Assembly (NCBI GenBank): GCA_016758965.1 | Contig: JAEPRB010000203.1 | Location: 1 to 64,000 of the forward strand | Direction: 5' to 3' | DNA: 64,000 nucleotides | Source: Circinella minor | Taxonomy: Eukaryota; Mucoromycota; Mucoromycetes; Mucorales; Lichtheimiaceae | In this document: piece after piece, positions 23,197 through 37,549 of the stretch | Numbering within the stretch: position 1 is the stretch's first letter | Layout of the letters: every line of letters starts with the position of its first letter | Notes under the pieces: model-generated | What the model was told of the DNA's origin: nothing | What the model saw: only the letters and a program-made list of their open reading frames with translations | Database searches by the model: none | Made by a program: the position numbers and the translations under genes

Positions 23197-25904
23197 TTAG
23201 TAACTTCGGCCAAACAACATGTAATGCTTGGCATCTTGTCCACAAGCAACACACTTGGTCTCGCCAGGAACAATAGGTTTATCAGTGAGTTGTTCGAACG
23301 GCTTACAGAGAGATTTGGCACCCATAGAAGGAGCACGCTCATCTTCTTCTTCACCTTCGTTAGAACTATTGAAAACAAGTGCAACAAGAATTATTATAAA
23401 ATGAAAATATTTCAAGCCTATGGTTATCTAATAGATAAATATAATGTAAAACTTACGTTCTAGCCGAGTTATCTTTAATGTCTTCTTCACATTCTACACG
23501 ATCACACCAAGGAATTAAGCAAAGCTTCTTGGCATTCAAAGTAGGAACGAAATCTTCCCACTTATCAACAGGAACAATAGAATCGCTCATCTTGGCCTTG
23601 GCACGTTCAAACATTTCACGTTGGATGGTATCAAGAGCCTCTTGAACGCCTTTTTCAAGGTTATCCAAAGGCAAAGCAAATTTGGCGCCAGTATCACGAC
23701 GGACACAAGTAACTTGAGATTTTTCAAGATCTTTAGGACCCAATTCAATACGAAGGGGAACACCACGCAATTCCCAATGGTTGAACTTGAAACCAGGGGT
23801 GTAGTTATCACGAAGATCAGCCTTGGATTTAACACCAACCTTCTTGAGACGTGCAGCAATTTCTTTACAACCGTCAAAGACCTTGTCTTCATCAGCTTTG
23901 GATGTCTTGACAGTAAGACCACAAGGAATAACTACAGCTTGTTGAAGAGCGACACGAGGGGGAAGAACCAAACCCTTATCATCACCATGCACCATGACCA
24001 TGACACCAATTGTACGAGTAGAGATACCCCACGAGTTTTGCCAGACATGAATCTTCTTAGCTTCTTCGGAAGCATTGGCTGGAGCGTTAGGATCTTCGAC
24101 AGTGATGTTAAACATCTTACTGAAGTTTTGACCCAAGCAATGGGAAGTACCACCTTGAATGGCACGACCAGTTTGAGGAATAAAACCTTCAACGGTAGTA
24201 GTGTAAAGACCACCAGCAAACTTTTCCTTTTCGGACTTGACGCCTTTAACAACAGGTAAAGCAAGTAAATCATTGTAGACTTTTTCATAAAGATCAAGGA
24301 TCTGAAGTACTTCTTCACCAGCAGCACCCTTAGTTAAATGAGCTGTGTGACCTTCTTGCCATAAGAATTCACGAGTACGCAAAAAGGGTTCTGTCAAAAA
24401 GAAAAAAAGAAATACAAATGAGTCACTATTATGCATAACTGCGGCATAATGCCATTACAGTTGAATGTGGCCGAAATCACGATTGTTGTGGCTTACGAGG
24501 ATTTTTGAATTCCCAACGAACGACGGAACACCATTGATTGATTCGGAATGGAAGGTCACGATGAGAGCGGATCCATTTTGAGAAATAGGGATACATGACA
24601 GTTTCGGATGTAGGACGAATAGCAATAGGTTCTTCTAAATCGCTTGAACCGGCTTTGGTTACCCAAGCGACTTCGGGAGCGAAGCCTTCAATATGATCCT
24701 TTTCACGTTCAAGAACACGGTTAGAAACAAACATAGGGAAATAGGTATCTTCAACGCCCATTTCGGTAATGGCATCGTCAAAGAAGTCTAATAATAACGA
24801 GCCATTAATTAGCAAATCGAGAACAGATAATTTTATTGTTTAATACTTACTAGTGATTTGCTTCCAAATATTGTATGATAATGGACGAAGAATATAGCAA
24901 CCCGAGACATCATAATAGTCAAGCATCTCACTCTTGAGCAAAACCTTTATTTTTTAAAATATACCATATTTGTCAGTAAACCAATAATTCTTCAGCACTT
25001 CATTTTATCTTCCTTTTTTTCTTGAAAATTACCTGTTGGTACCACTTTGAAAAATCTCCATCCTTCTTATGTTCAATACCCATTTGATGACTATCTTCAG
25101 CGGGGGCTGCAGCTACAGATAGCCCAAGAAATAATAATCCTCATGAGTCATCTTGTTCAAAAGCTTATCTCCTTTCTTGTCACTCTTTTATTTCCGTCCA
25201 AATATCTTATATTATTTTTATCTTACCTTCTTTCTTGGGAGCCTTGCCAGCAGGCTTTCCAGCAGCAGGCTTTGCAGCAGCAGCAGCCAATGTTGAGAAA
25301 TCAATTTCAATTTCTTCTTTTTCAATTAACTTGAGATAAGCCTTTAATTCATCAACAGTAACAAAGACAGTTTTGTCAGCTGCGCCTTCACGGAATGCAA
25401 GCAAAGTTGTACCAGGAAGTGCCCAAAGAGCAGCATCAAGCACCAAGTGAACTAACGAAAGGTCAGATACATTTGATAAAGCAAAAGGAGATACTATTTA
25501 TTTTTTGGAAATCACATTTTTTTTAAAGTTAGCGTGTTTTTACGTCAAAACGGTGTTTCGCTGTTTCTTTTTTCTTTTGACATTTTACCTGCATCCTTAG
25601 CAACACCAAAAGTACCCTTCAAAAGATCTTCATTGGCAAATCGACATTCTTTAAGTGAGAGCTTCTTGCCCAAAGCAGTAACGTTAGTTTCGGTCGAATC
25701 GAGTGCGATCACGACTACAGGAGTAGGTGTAGCGGATTTAGCTGTCTTTGGCTTCAAAATCAAACATTTGGTAACTTTATAGTCGAAACCGAGATCGGCA
25801 GCGGCCAAAGCATCTGACCATGCCTTATTGTCGACAGTTGCTTCGTGTGAGACTGACTTTGGCGAAATGGAGAGCTTGGCAAGCGATTCCAACACGGTGG
25901 ACAT
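23197..25904 (-). CDS. Prolyl-tRNA synthetase, cytosolic (ProRS), 702 aa
   Basis: Seven exons: 25589-25904, 25227-25451, 25033-25112, 24851-24944, 24497-24787, 23457-24390 and 23197-23365; 2109 nt in frame. Residues ~1-160 form an N-terminal YbaK/editing-like domain ([20 protein letters not shown]), as in yeast ProRS, and an Ala/Lys-rich linker follows. The class II catalytic core follows: [38 protein letters not shown], motif 2 [17 protein letters not shown], the tRNA-Pro-type [16 protein letters not shown], and [15 protein letters not shown]. The anticodon-binding and C-terminal zinc-type domain ends [18 protein letters not shown], a hallmark of the eukaryote/archaeal ProRS class. It charges tRNA-Pro in the cytosol. 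The start at 25904 gives the family's usual N-terminus. The downstream ATG2 gene lies on the same strand and its stop is 267 bp upstream of this start. Confidence 0.97.
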
Positions 25905-26171
25905 TATATTTTTTTCGAACAAATTTAGAAGAAAAAAAAGGGGGGAGACAAATTTACTGGTGACAGGGAAAAAAAAAAGAAAAAAAAAATGTCGGAGAGT
26001 AGTCAAAAAGTGTCATTATCAATGATTATTGGTTCCTTAAAATTCAACAAAAAAAAACTTGCTTTTTAAGTAGCTTTAATGCACCATCACACAACTAACA
26101 AGTAACAATCAAATATCTTTAATTTTTCGATTTATAAGATAAGTAAAAAAGGTTATGATATATTTTTATTA

Positions 26172-29100
26172 TTATCGTTTGTATTTCTAAAGTTTATAAG
26201 AGCAAAAAAAAAAAAAGGTTAACGGATTTGTTGTCAAGCAATATTACATAACGAAAAATATGAAAAAACCTACGTCTTCACTTTGAAGTCGCATCGCTGG
26301 ATCAATGCTGTTCCGTAGCCCCACCATGATACTTTGAAAAGCACCAGTTAATCCTATCATTGGTTTTATAACTGCAACAGGAACCGCACGAATAACTGCT
26401 TTGGCTTGAGATGAAGAGTTGCTACCAGGACTACCATTTGGCATATCACTATTGTTATTTTGTTCAATAATTTCTGTCGGTACAGCAAAAATCGTCTGAG
26501 CAGCCTCTCCTATATTTTGACTTAGATTTTTATAGGCAAACTGTAATCCCTGTGACAAATCAGAAGGCTGGTTAGCGAATTTACTCATGGTTGTGGCATC
26601 TTTTTGATGATGATAAAGATGATATTCATTAGCAGCGACTGCAGCGACTGCGGCATTCGCAAAGAAAAATCCATCATTGTCGTCTTCAACTTGATCCACG
26701 AGGTCTGCATCGTATTCTAGCGGTATAAATTCACGACTATGTCGTGATGATGAAGTAAGGAAATCATCTGCCTGTTCAAGAATTACTTGTGCACCCGATG
26801 CAAAACGAGCACTCAAGTTGATGGCCTCCATAGCAGTTGTTCGAGCAAATGCTTGCGTTCCTTTTTGTATACCTATAATCCACACCAACAAGTAAAAATA
26901 AATAAGATGCCCCATAAATTTAAGAATAGATTCAAAATTAAAAGGAATAAAGATAAAATACGGTGTATATACCTCGGATGATGCGTCCATCTTTTCGATA
27001 TTGTTGAATAGGTAATAGTATTAAGTCAGCCATCCCAGTACTAACATTGACAATGGACCTGATAGGCGAAACTCCAGAAACCATATGGGGAACTTGTGTA
27101 TTCACAATATGTGGAAGCCATTCTTGTGCTAATTTATCAGCCAAGCGAGGGAGCCCATTAATTCCTGTCAACTTTATATGGCTTAACTGGATATCCGCAC
27201 CGTTAAGATGGAAAAGATTCACAAGTTCAGCAAGTTGACCTTCTTTAATATTTTCGTAATTGAGATATTTTGGTTTATAATCAATCTTGAGAACAATAGG
27301 ATAGATCTCGATGTGTTCTAATATAGATATATAAAGAATAGTTAAGTTAGGCGACTTTTATTTTTCTCTAGATCCTTTTTTCCTTCCATCCATCTATTCA
27401 CCCATTGTGCTCCTGCAAATAAGAAAAAACTTACGAAAAAAAATGTCTTGGCCTGAAACTTCTTTCTCATTGCTTTGCTGTATTGTTGCATTTGCATACT
27501 CTGTAGATCGCAATAATGATTTGTCAAAAGTAAAAAACTTCACCATAAAATTAAGGGCATCCTGATCCACATAGAGACGCATAGGTAATAATTTTAACTT
27601 GATACGGAACTCTTGCGTTGAATCATTTGGAACAGGTCGTACACCTGTCAATTCAAAGTCCAGCATAGCAGATCCGCGTTCCCTTGGTAACGTGTGAGAA
27701 TCCGGTCTCATGTAACCAAGAAACTGATGCCAAGATGATGTTTTTATATTATCAATTACTTGGTAGTCCCGTATCTTTAAGCGCAAGTGTAATCCAGTAC
27801 TGTCCGTTGTTGGCATCAGATTCAAGTCCAATGATAATCCATCCAAACGAATTTCAATATCGCCTGCAGTTGAACGATACAGATGTTGATTTTGCCGGTC
27901 ATTACCTTTGCTGCGTCGCTTTGAATTTGCTTTGGAAGAGGCTGATGTTTGTTTGGAATATAGATCACTTGATCTCTCAGATGAGAGTGAGAATGTGGGT
28001 GAGCTGGAGATATAATCACGGTCGTTCAACGTGTTGATGCTAATGTCGGATGCTGTATCAATTGAAGTCCGTCGAGATAAGTGGTTCTCTTTGCTGTTAT
28101 TTCTTACGCTGGTTTGTAATGGTGCTGGTGATGTTTGATCATAATCATAGACTACTTCATTACCTTCATACAATTTCCATATCACATCAAAGTTGCGTAT
28201 GCGCAAAGATAATAAAGATCGCTTTACGTCGACAACTGGCTTAATAGTTTCTTTTGCTCGTTTACTGGTGCTAAAGAAATTTTCTACAATAGTCAGCTCT
28301 TCCATATCTTTGGCAAGTAACCGTACTTGGTATTCCTTTTTCCGTTTCATATATGCATGGTGTTTTCGTAGCGGCTTTTGTGGTGGGATATGATCGGTAA
28401 CACGGGGTGCTTTTCCACTGGAAGAGTAATATTCTTCTACATAATTCATATCCATTCCATTCCTCTGCTTTACTTGAGATGATGATGGTATACTCCAGCG
28501 CTTAAAAGCTTCAGGATCTAAACTTTCCAACATATTCGTTGGTACTGGACCATCATCTTTATTGTCCATGTTCTTTCGAGGATCCCGTGCTACTTGTATA
28601 GGAGATGTGCGATTCATAACAGGCGTTTTGTCTTTGCTTTCAAATATTGGCTTGGGTATATCACCCTGGTTCGCAACATAAGTGAGGAAGTTGGTCAAAG
28701 AATGGAACGTATCAGAACACCCTTGTAGAACAAGAATGTTACTAAGAATGTTAATATCAAGATTCGGCGCTGTGATAAAGTCATCTAACTTGAGCTTGAC
28801 ACACGCTCCGAATTTGGATACATTAAGTACACGATAATATCCTATGGTTGTCCAGTATGTTTGCGCATCAATGGGTCGTTTTACTAGATGTGCTGTAGCT
28901 TGATTAATATATTCAGCGTTGATATGTGTACCATCATCCACCAAAAGTACATTTACGTTTTGAGCATAGGTTTTCACATCTAAAATCGGCTGTTCGGCTG
29001 ATGTGATATCTGTAATAACCTATTTTGTTAAATGGGGATATAAGAATTATACAGACATAAGGTTTCTTTTTAGTTGTTATTGAACGGAAAAATAAATTGT

Positions 29101-32100
29101 AAAATCTTCTTTATGTACCTGTACATCATCAATTACAATAGCAGCTCGTGATGGAATATTTAAGGGTTTATATTCCACAGATAAATCAAATAAATGAGCA
29201 TATATTTTATTGTATTGAGTAGCAGGATCAATAAAGACCATCTAATCAAATAAAATGACTTCTTAGTAATATGTTTTTTCTTTTACAAAGTTTCAAAAAT
29301 AAAATAAAAGCACGTACTGCTTCAGGTATGCCTTGAAAACTGGACAAATGCTGAATAACACTGAAATCCATGCTAAATAGCCAACAAAGATTGCATGCTA
29401 CCACGCTAGTGACCTTGTTCAGTTTGTTAAGTTCGGGGATCGTCACGAGTTTTGCGACAAGAGAAACTACAGATGTATTGCGTTTTACCTTTGACTAAGG
29501 ATTAGTTTTATCAAGAATATACATAGTGATTTAACATACATTTAAATGCTTAGGTATTGTCTTGCAAACGACTGGTAGAGGCGCTGGTGCTACTCGATCA
29601 AGTGTAATGTCGTCAATATCCAAGGTAGTAATATTTTCGTTCTAAACTCATAATTTGAAATATATGAAACATTTATTTTTTAGCAGTGTTGTATTACATT
29701 TAAAATATAAATTAGAACATACCAAACCAAGATGTTTCACTACTGTGAAATATCGAAATTCAGACATGTGTAGCTGGTAAGTCGTCTTGACCGGTTCTTC
29801 TTTTGATACATGATGTAGATCCCAAATAGCTACTCGATTGGTCTATTAGTATATCAAATTTCTTCTCCTCCTTTCATACACAAAATAATATATTTCAAAA
29901 TAAATTTGTGGTTTACCATCACTCATCACCACCACAAGAGAAAGAAGACTTGGGGTATCAGTGCTTTGGCCCAATCTTTCATGGCTTTGACTAAGTACAC
30001 TGGATGCTTGCACAGACTCAGAGCTTGGGAAATGAGAGTCACCACCATGTTGTCCTGTATTTCCATAAAGATCACTAACCACCGATCCTCGCTCTTCATA
30101 ATCCTCATCTACATTGTCCGTTGTAAATAATCGACGCATAAATTTAGGTTGCCATAAAATGAGGTCGTTTTGCAAAATTTGGAATATATCCCACACTTCC
30201 TTGGTTAAATTCAGTCGAGTAACAGGAAAATGACAATTTACAACCGCCAGCTATATATACATATACAATTTCATGTGAGCTACTACTGAGCTATATAAAA
30301 TAATATAATCATTATCTTACACAAAAGATGGAAAGTGAAGTAGCGTAATAATGTCTCTTACCGATGTTTCAATTGTCCTTTGCTTAAATATCATGGAAGA
30401 TTCAGCTTGATCCTCCATTGGTATCTTATGTTTTTGAGATATAGGAATTGATTCATTCTTACTCAAATGCTCAAAAATATTATTTGGGATGTCAGAACCT
30501 GCTCCAAAGAAACTCGGCTTAGCTGCTGAAGCAGGATTGGCACCTGTCGAATTTGCTGAGGGCTGTAATGTTATTTCAAAAGTAGGTCCTTGGACTGTCT
30601 GTGATGAGGTAAATGGGATATCTGATGTATCTTGTGAAAGAGGTACTGTTTTGGATGTAAACCAGCAGTGAGCGACATGATCTAAGCAAAGTAAACAGTA
30701 ATAAACAAAAGTTAGTATATTATGTGCCTTGTTTACTAGGTGTCTATATCATTATATAGAGATATATATTACCTCTAGCTAAGTGTAGGAAAACATTGAT
30801 AAAGTTGCAATCAACATGAAACTTTTTCGGTTCCCCGGGTACCTTTGTGGTATGAAATCGCGAATGAGCAGAGCTTGAATCATTTTCATGGTCATCCATC
30901 TCTGATTTCCATTTCACCATCAGCCGTTTAATATCCACACTCAACATATCCGCATGTTGCAAATCATTAAATGCATCTCTTACACACACTTGACTCATAT
31001 CCGGAACATATAAAAGTATACGAATAAATGCACAGCGTATACGCAACTTTTTCCGATGTTGATGTTCAGCCGAAGCCCGATCCAAATCCTCGTATATCCG
31101 TTGATCCAAAGAGCCATTAAAATAACTAATGTTAAAAAAAACAGATGCGTCAATGGTGCAATATACAATGCTAACATGACACCATAGTAACTGGCTTCTG
31201 TTATTACCTTCTATCATCCGGTTTATCTACCTTCCAAGTTGAGCTAACGTTCATGACAGCATCTACATAATTTTCAAGCCGATCCGCAATTTGCGCATCA
31301 ATATGTAGAACAAACGGTTGGATATCAATGTTTGTTTCTTCATCTAAAGTTGATGCTATATTGAATATGAAAATATTGTATTCGTTTTGTTAATAGTCGA
31401 TAATATATCTCTTTGAAATCGCAGTGAATAAACAAGAAGAAGAAAAAACTCACAATTAACAAATCTACTAACTTCATGGCCTTGTTTCTTTTCAACACGC
31501 AGACTGATTACTTCAGTTCTTTTTGGCCTGCCTGTATTTCTCTTATGGCGTGGTATTGAAGGAAACTCGGTTTCATGCAAATAATCATTCGAAATACTGT
31601 CATCGAATTCGAATATTGGATTATATCTATCATATTGAATTTGTCGTACCCTTTTTGGTAACTCTTTGTATAACAGTGCATCCGCAGGCCTTCTAATCCA
31701 TTCACTTAACGAAACGTTGGATATCCGTACATCTAATATTGATAATGGTAGATTATTGGGAGTTGATATAGGGGCTGCGCCTTCTCGGGGAGGAGTATTA
31801 TGTCGCAAAGAGACGTCGCGTTTCGATGAATTTTCACGAGCAAATTGACGATGTCGCATTACAACCTGAGAAATAGACAGTTTGAGATGACTAATATCCT
31901 TAAAATCACATTCATGAGACTGAGTTGGTTCATTTCCATCTGCGTACAAAAAATAACAATCAATGCTATTGATCTGAAATTTGACTTTCAGTTCTGGCGC
32001 TGCTGCTGCTGCTGCTGCTGCTGTTGTTGTTGTTGTTGCTGGTGGTGGTGAAGAAAAAGTTGAGGATGGCAGACTTGATCGTGAAAAGGATGGTAAAATA

Positions 32101-33739
32101 TCGGATTCCAAAGATAATTTTCGATTTTGCTGCAAATCTGCCAGTGGATCAAATGGTTTTTCTGGTGGTGATGGTCTTGGAGATTCTTCTGGTTGCTCTC
32201 TTGCAACGTCGTTCATTTTCTTAAATAAATCCAATAAAAATGCGGTTTGCCAAGGAGTAATAAATGTACATATATGTGTACATAAGAAATCAACTTGCTT
32301 GATGGGCGGTGAATCAGAAGCTTGCTGTTGACTGGGAGGATAAGATGGTCGTAGTTTAATTCGGATCCAATTCTCTTTATCCATCATCGTAAATAACAAT
32401 GCTTGGTATGGCTTACTACTGCTATTTGCACTCGTATAGTCTATCGATGTTGAACCGTGAATACCTTGATAAGGATATGCACGTGGTGTCGTTGATCCAC
32501 TCATGTAACTCGAATGAACTGATCGATTTCCGCAAAAAAAGAATGATCCCCCATCGTTTGCTTCATAAAACTCCGTTTGATCCAAGTCACTTTCATCATC
32601 GTCGTTGGGTTCTAGTGTGGTTTCACTTTTTGAATGAAAATTGTATAAGGGCGAGGTACAATTAGATCGTAACCATACTGTTGGGGATGATATTGTTATA
32701 ATCTTGATAGTTTCATTTGCATCAGGTGGAAGAAAAACACTCGATTCTGCCATAGAGGATTGGTTAGCTGTTGCTGTTTGTTGTCTCGTGTTAAATTCAG
32801 GTGTTTCATCGAAGTATGAAATTTGGGGTATATGTAAATCGAGAAAATATTCATTGTCGTAGTTACTGTGCTTTTGGCACATTGATGATGGTGGATTATG
32901 GAGGATACGAATCGTTGTATTTATTACATCTACTTTAACTTTGGCAAGCATTTTATCAATAATGCGAGTGAGTACTTGAAGTCCTTCAGTCCCAACATCT
33001 GCTTCACCGTCATCATCATTCGGTGTGAAAGCTGATTCATGGATTGATTGCTGTATAGAATTCATTAACTCTTGGTCTTCCATTTCCGTTCTCAAAAAGT
33101 CATCAGCAAAATGCAATGAAGATGACATAATAGGCGAGTCTTCATCTTCTTGTGTGCGAGCTAAAAAAAAAAAAAAGGAACCATATTCTTTTAGTTATAT
33201 TGATTCAGGTAATTCTCATTTCTCTTTATTGCTGTCGTTGGTATTGTTTTTGCTTCCTTACATCTTTTCATCCGTTTAGTAGGTCGTAGAGTTAAATTCA
33301 ATCCTTCTACTTTAAGGGCAATATCACCGTTCCAAAAGTTTGACCATGGCAAAGAAGCATTGATACTTCCAACATGCCCTTGTTCCAATATAAAAGGAGT
33401 ATCAGCTATCCATTCATTTAAGCGCTATATTACGAAAAAAAAAACGTAAACATAAAAATAATATTAGGCTTTCTTATTATTCAATATACTCAAACTCACT
33501 CATATCTTCAAATAAGTCTACATAAAATATATAGCTTATTTTACCTCTAGATTTAGGCAAAGATCTCGTAACTCAACTGACCCATTGACTAACTCAATGT
33601 CAAAGTTTTCGAGATCCAAGTCATTGGCAAGAAACTGGCCGATCGCCTTGCGCAGCAGGAATTTGTAAAGACGTTTTTGAATGTTGGACGGTAAAGTAAA
33701 AGTTGACCATGCTGAAGGTATAAAATTCCAAGGCTTCAT
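26172..33739 (-). CDS. ATG2: Autophagy-related lipid-transfer protein Atg2, ~2091 aa
   Basis: Fifteen exons: 33545-33739, 33262-33424, 31454-33160, 31208-31355, 30773-31125, 30362-30681, 29917-30250, 29723-29832, 29540-29641, 29318-29494, 29119-29241, 27435-29019, about 26973-27317, 26274-26872 and 26172-26186; 6276 nt in frame. The N-terminal chorein-type segment reads WSTFTLPSNIQKRLYKFLLR and LVNGSVELRDLCLNLE, then RLNEWIADTPFILEQGHVGS, as in Atg2/Vps13. The middle has the conserved CVRDAFNDLQHADMLSVDIK. The C-terminal Atg2 domain has IYPIVLKIDYKPKYLNYENI and the amphipathic tail GTQAFARTTAMEAINLSARF, ending in RNSIDPAMRLQSEDKYKR. Atg2 bridges ER and phagophore and moves phospholipids for autophagosome growth. 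The acceptor at 29832/29833 is inferred: TACTAAT just before it serves as branch site and CGAG keeps the frame. Ser/Ala/Gln-rich linkers match the usual disordered insertions. Confidence 0.93.
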
Positions 33740-36700
33740 TTTATAAATAAATGGATAATAGGAAAATTAAGTGTTAAAAAAAAGAAAAGAAAAAAGGAAA
33801 ATAACAATAAATAAAAAAGAAAAAAAAAAGAGCAGCAACTAGTGCTGTTATGTATGTGAGCTGGCGTGCCTTTGATGAAAGTTACCAAGGAATAATCAAG
33901 TGACCTATAAAAGCAACTGACCTTTTAGCTGCTTAAATCGGTGCTTGAACTGGGTAACGAAAGGAGAGCTAGTAATATAATAATAATCTTTTTACGGTTA
34001 AATCAATCCAACTTTAATGGTACGTATGTCATTGTCTTTTAAATTTATTATGTCTAATCTATCAATTTATTGTTTTGGATACAGACATTATCAAGCTCTA
34101 TGATTTTGTGTCATTAAATTTCCTTATCTACATTCTGCATTGTGTTTCCAAGCAAACATTTTTATTATCATTGTCAGTATTGCGGCACGCACCACATTTA
34201 ATAAATGCATGTTACACGAAACAGATGCACACACTGCGCCTTGTGCTTGCATTGTATGAAAGTCATCAGAAATTATACATTAAAAGGCAAAAAATAAAAG
34301 GACTTTTACTGTATCAATGATCCAACTATTTACGAAGAAATGAGAACGGATATATACTAAAAACTTATACTATAATTCTATTAAAAAAGAGAAACAAATA
34401 CTTAAAAAGGTGCAAGAATGAACAAAAAAAAAAGTGGGAGGCATAAACTGATGACTGTATGTAGTATGAAACAATACACATTAGCATATTTTTACTGTAT
34501 AACAATTCAAAGGCAGTTGGTGTTATTCTAACCAACTCATGATAATGACACCAAAAATACTAGTCATCACCGTACCTTTTCGTGTTCAACTTCAAATGAA
34601 GATTCAAGGATTCGTTTTTAAAAAAGAAGCAAAGTATTTATTGAATAGAAATATCTATATGACATTTTTAAATCCAACCTCATTTAAAATGATTATGTGA
34701 TCTTCACATCTATATTGACAGAAGCCAAGTCTATTGGAATATCAACTCCATTTACTTACATTTTTCTCATGTCATTTTTTTTTACTTATAAAAAAGGAAA
34801 GGGTCAATAATTTATGTTTTCAGCCATGAGCTTGAACAATGGATGTACAACAATCAGCAGCGGATACATGGATTTTACATACGAAATATAAGTTAAATAT
34901 GTTGGAATTTTTAATAGTTTAATAGTATCTTGCATCTACGTATCCTGGGAGGTTCGATAGAAATATTTATGTTTTTTTTTTTGTTATTTTATACAACTTC
35001 TTTTGCTTCTATTATTATTGTTGTTTTTTTATCTGTTATACGTAATCAAGAAATATTCGCATATGGATACGTAGCACATAATATTATAATAGCAATCATG
35101 GGCGGTTCTGTGACTCTTTGAGTTGTAATTATATTCTACGTAAAATATATGACATGGTATTCAATATACATTATGTGCTCTACCATTCATATAAACTTTT
35201 TATTTAAGTTTTTCTAATCTTAGAAAATGTCTCATTTTTCTACCATATCTCACGGGCTTATACATCTTTAAAGTTTTTTCGGCCAGGACAATGTAACTTC
35301 CCATTTTTTTTTTGGGTTATCATTTTTATTTTCAATCGATGGCACAATGACTGGAATTTCAATTGCTTTTCCTTTTAGGATGCCTAGTTATTGGATTAGA
35401 AAGTTTTATTCTACAACATATGTAGAATAATGTATATATATATTATTATTATTTAATCTTATTATCATATTTAAGTTTTTTTGTTTTCGCTACATACGCT
35501 TAACATATAAAATTACCGTACTTTTTTTTATGTAAATATCTTTTATAAATCCATCGATGTAGTGTTATGTACTGTTCCTCGTTTTTAATTATTGTCAACT
35601 ACGTAAAATAAAATACGTAATATATAAAAATAATTCCTCATTCCAATTTTTTTTACTATAACTGGATAAACCACCTCTGCGGCGTACACTTACTACACTA
35701 CTGTAACGGTACATATTTATTTTCAGTTTAATTTACAAGTCAAAATTTTTAGTAAACTTTCGAATAAGGTAGTATACTGTAACGTATTCAATAATAGATT
35801 TCATATATTTATGCTAGTCAGTAGTAACCACTAATTACATTCACGCTATTTATTCATTCATGGTTTTATCATATCAAAGGTAGTATTTGGTACGATCATA
35901 GACAATATACACTATTACGCTACTACTGTACATCTCTACATTCCTACTTATAGTAGCACGATCGTGTTTATTCGAACTCACATAATATTTACTGCTCCCA
36001 CAAACCTCTATACAAGTAGAGAATGGTTCTAAACGCATGCCATACATATACTTTCCGATTCGACATCAGTAACAACTTTCAAGAGTCCATAGCATTGAAT
36101 GATACGTACTATAACAAGTATATGTCATACGACTTTCCATGACACTCCTGTAATTCGACGACTCGTTCATAAATCCATTTGATTTCTTTCTCTATATTTG
36201 TATATTTAGAATTAATAACAGATGAGGTGGGAAAAAAATAGATATTTATTATTATTACCAACAAATAGAAGCAAATACATGTTGTAGAGTCAAATAGGAA
36301 TTACATTTTTTTTATTGAAATTATCAAACAAAGCATGTAGGATGTCATATTTGTATTATATTCATTGATATGAGCTGTTTGTTATGTAATGTATGGTTTT
36401 GATAAGTATTGTTATTAAAATTGTATGAAATTCTTATTATATTCTATGTAGATGATACTGTCGTTATAACTGTTAAATAAATCAGTTTTTGTTTCGCTAT
36501 TTGTTGACTTGGTCTTTCTGTTTACTATTCTGCAACTGGATAATATCTATATCTTTAATGCACCACTTTATACTGTATTCTGAAAATATTCTTTCTACAC
36601 TAGTACACTGACACTGACACTTCAAATTCGTGAAACGTAAATTTAACTGCATTTATGTATTCAACTTGATTCAATTTAAATGCCAGTGAAACCCCCTCAA

Positions 36701-37540
36701 AGTACCTTATCTTATAGAAAACCCACCTCTTACAGTAGTACGCACTCCCAAAAACAAATATTAGTCAAAAATAAAAGCGATAAAAATTATTAGCATTTGG
36801 AAATATGAAAGTCGTAAAAAAAGATAGAAAAGAAGAAGCTGATTCTACCCTATAGATCTACAGCAGTCAATCGATACGTATATTCTGTGTTTGCAAAAAA
36901 AGAATAAGAAAAGGCTTACTATCATACTATATTTTGATGACAAACTGTCTCAAGTAAAGTTTATTGGCTATATAATTATATACATGAAGTTTGACTTCTC
37001 CGAATTCGATGTGAAATATTGACCGTCAATCATTATATCCGATGGGTATCGTGTTTTAATGGCGGTGCCAGTACACAAATAACATAAACTTGAAGGATAC
37101 AATAAAAGGAAAAGATAATGCTACACCTCCCAGAAAGTGATGAATGATTCGGCCGCAATTAACTCGGACAGTTACTACTGTTCGCTCAGCTCAGTTCTGA
37201 TCAATATAGCTAAAAGTAGTAATCTTCGAATTGATCACCAAAAAATTATCTTAACGTCTTGTTTTTTGGAGATTAAAAGTCTATTAACACTGAGTGAGAC
37301 TTACTTTTCAGTCCGGTGACTACCAACATAAAAATTACATGCTGTACCAAATTGAAAAATAAAGTTGAAAATAATATAGCGTATTCTCTTTATAAAATAT
37401 ATGAATATATGCCAAGTGCAAAGCCTTACGAAGTAGAAAAACAACAGTTAGTTATCAATCATTAGAAATGAGTATGCTGTAGAATAAGCTTGTAGATAAG
37501 AACTTTTACATGGAATTATAGATTATCGGTGAAACTCGTT
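33740..37540. other. Gene-poor 3.8-kb spacer
   Basis: Very AT-rich, with many short homopolymer runs and TACGTA-like words. No coding exon chain, tRNA, rRNA or transposon protein was found on either strand. The first 200 bp are the ATG2 promoter. Confidence 0.45.
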
Positions 37541-37549
37541 ATGATTATC

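Noticed and set aside
23621..24259. 212-aa ORF on the plus strand
   Set aside because: It is antisense to the main prolyl-tRNA synthetase exon and is a shadow of that codon pattern, with no domain of its own.
29833..29844. Acceptor AATAG at the start of ATG2 exon 8
   Set aside because: It lies only two bases from the TACTAAT branch site and shifts the frame into an early stop; the CGAG acceptor 9 nt further on keeps the frame.
33740..37540. tRNA, snRNA or rRNA genes in the long spacers
   Set aside because: I looked for the GGTTCGANTC-type B box and conserved snRNA words and found no convincing case; a covariance-model search would be needed to exclude them.
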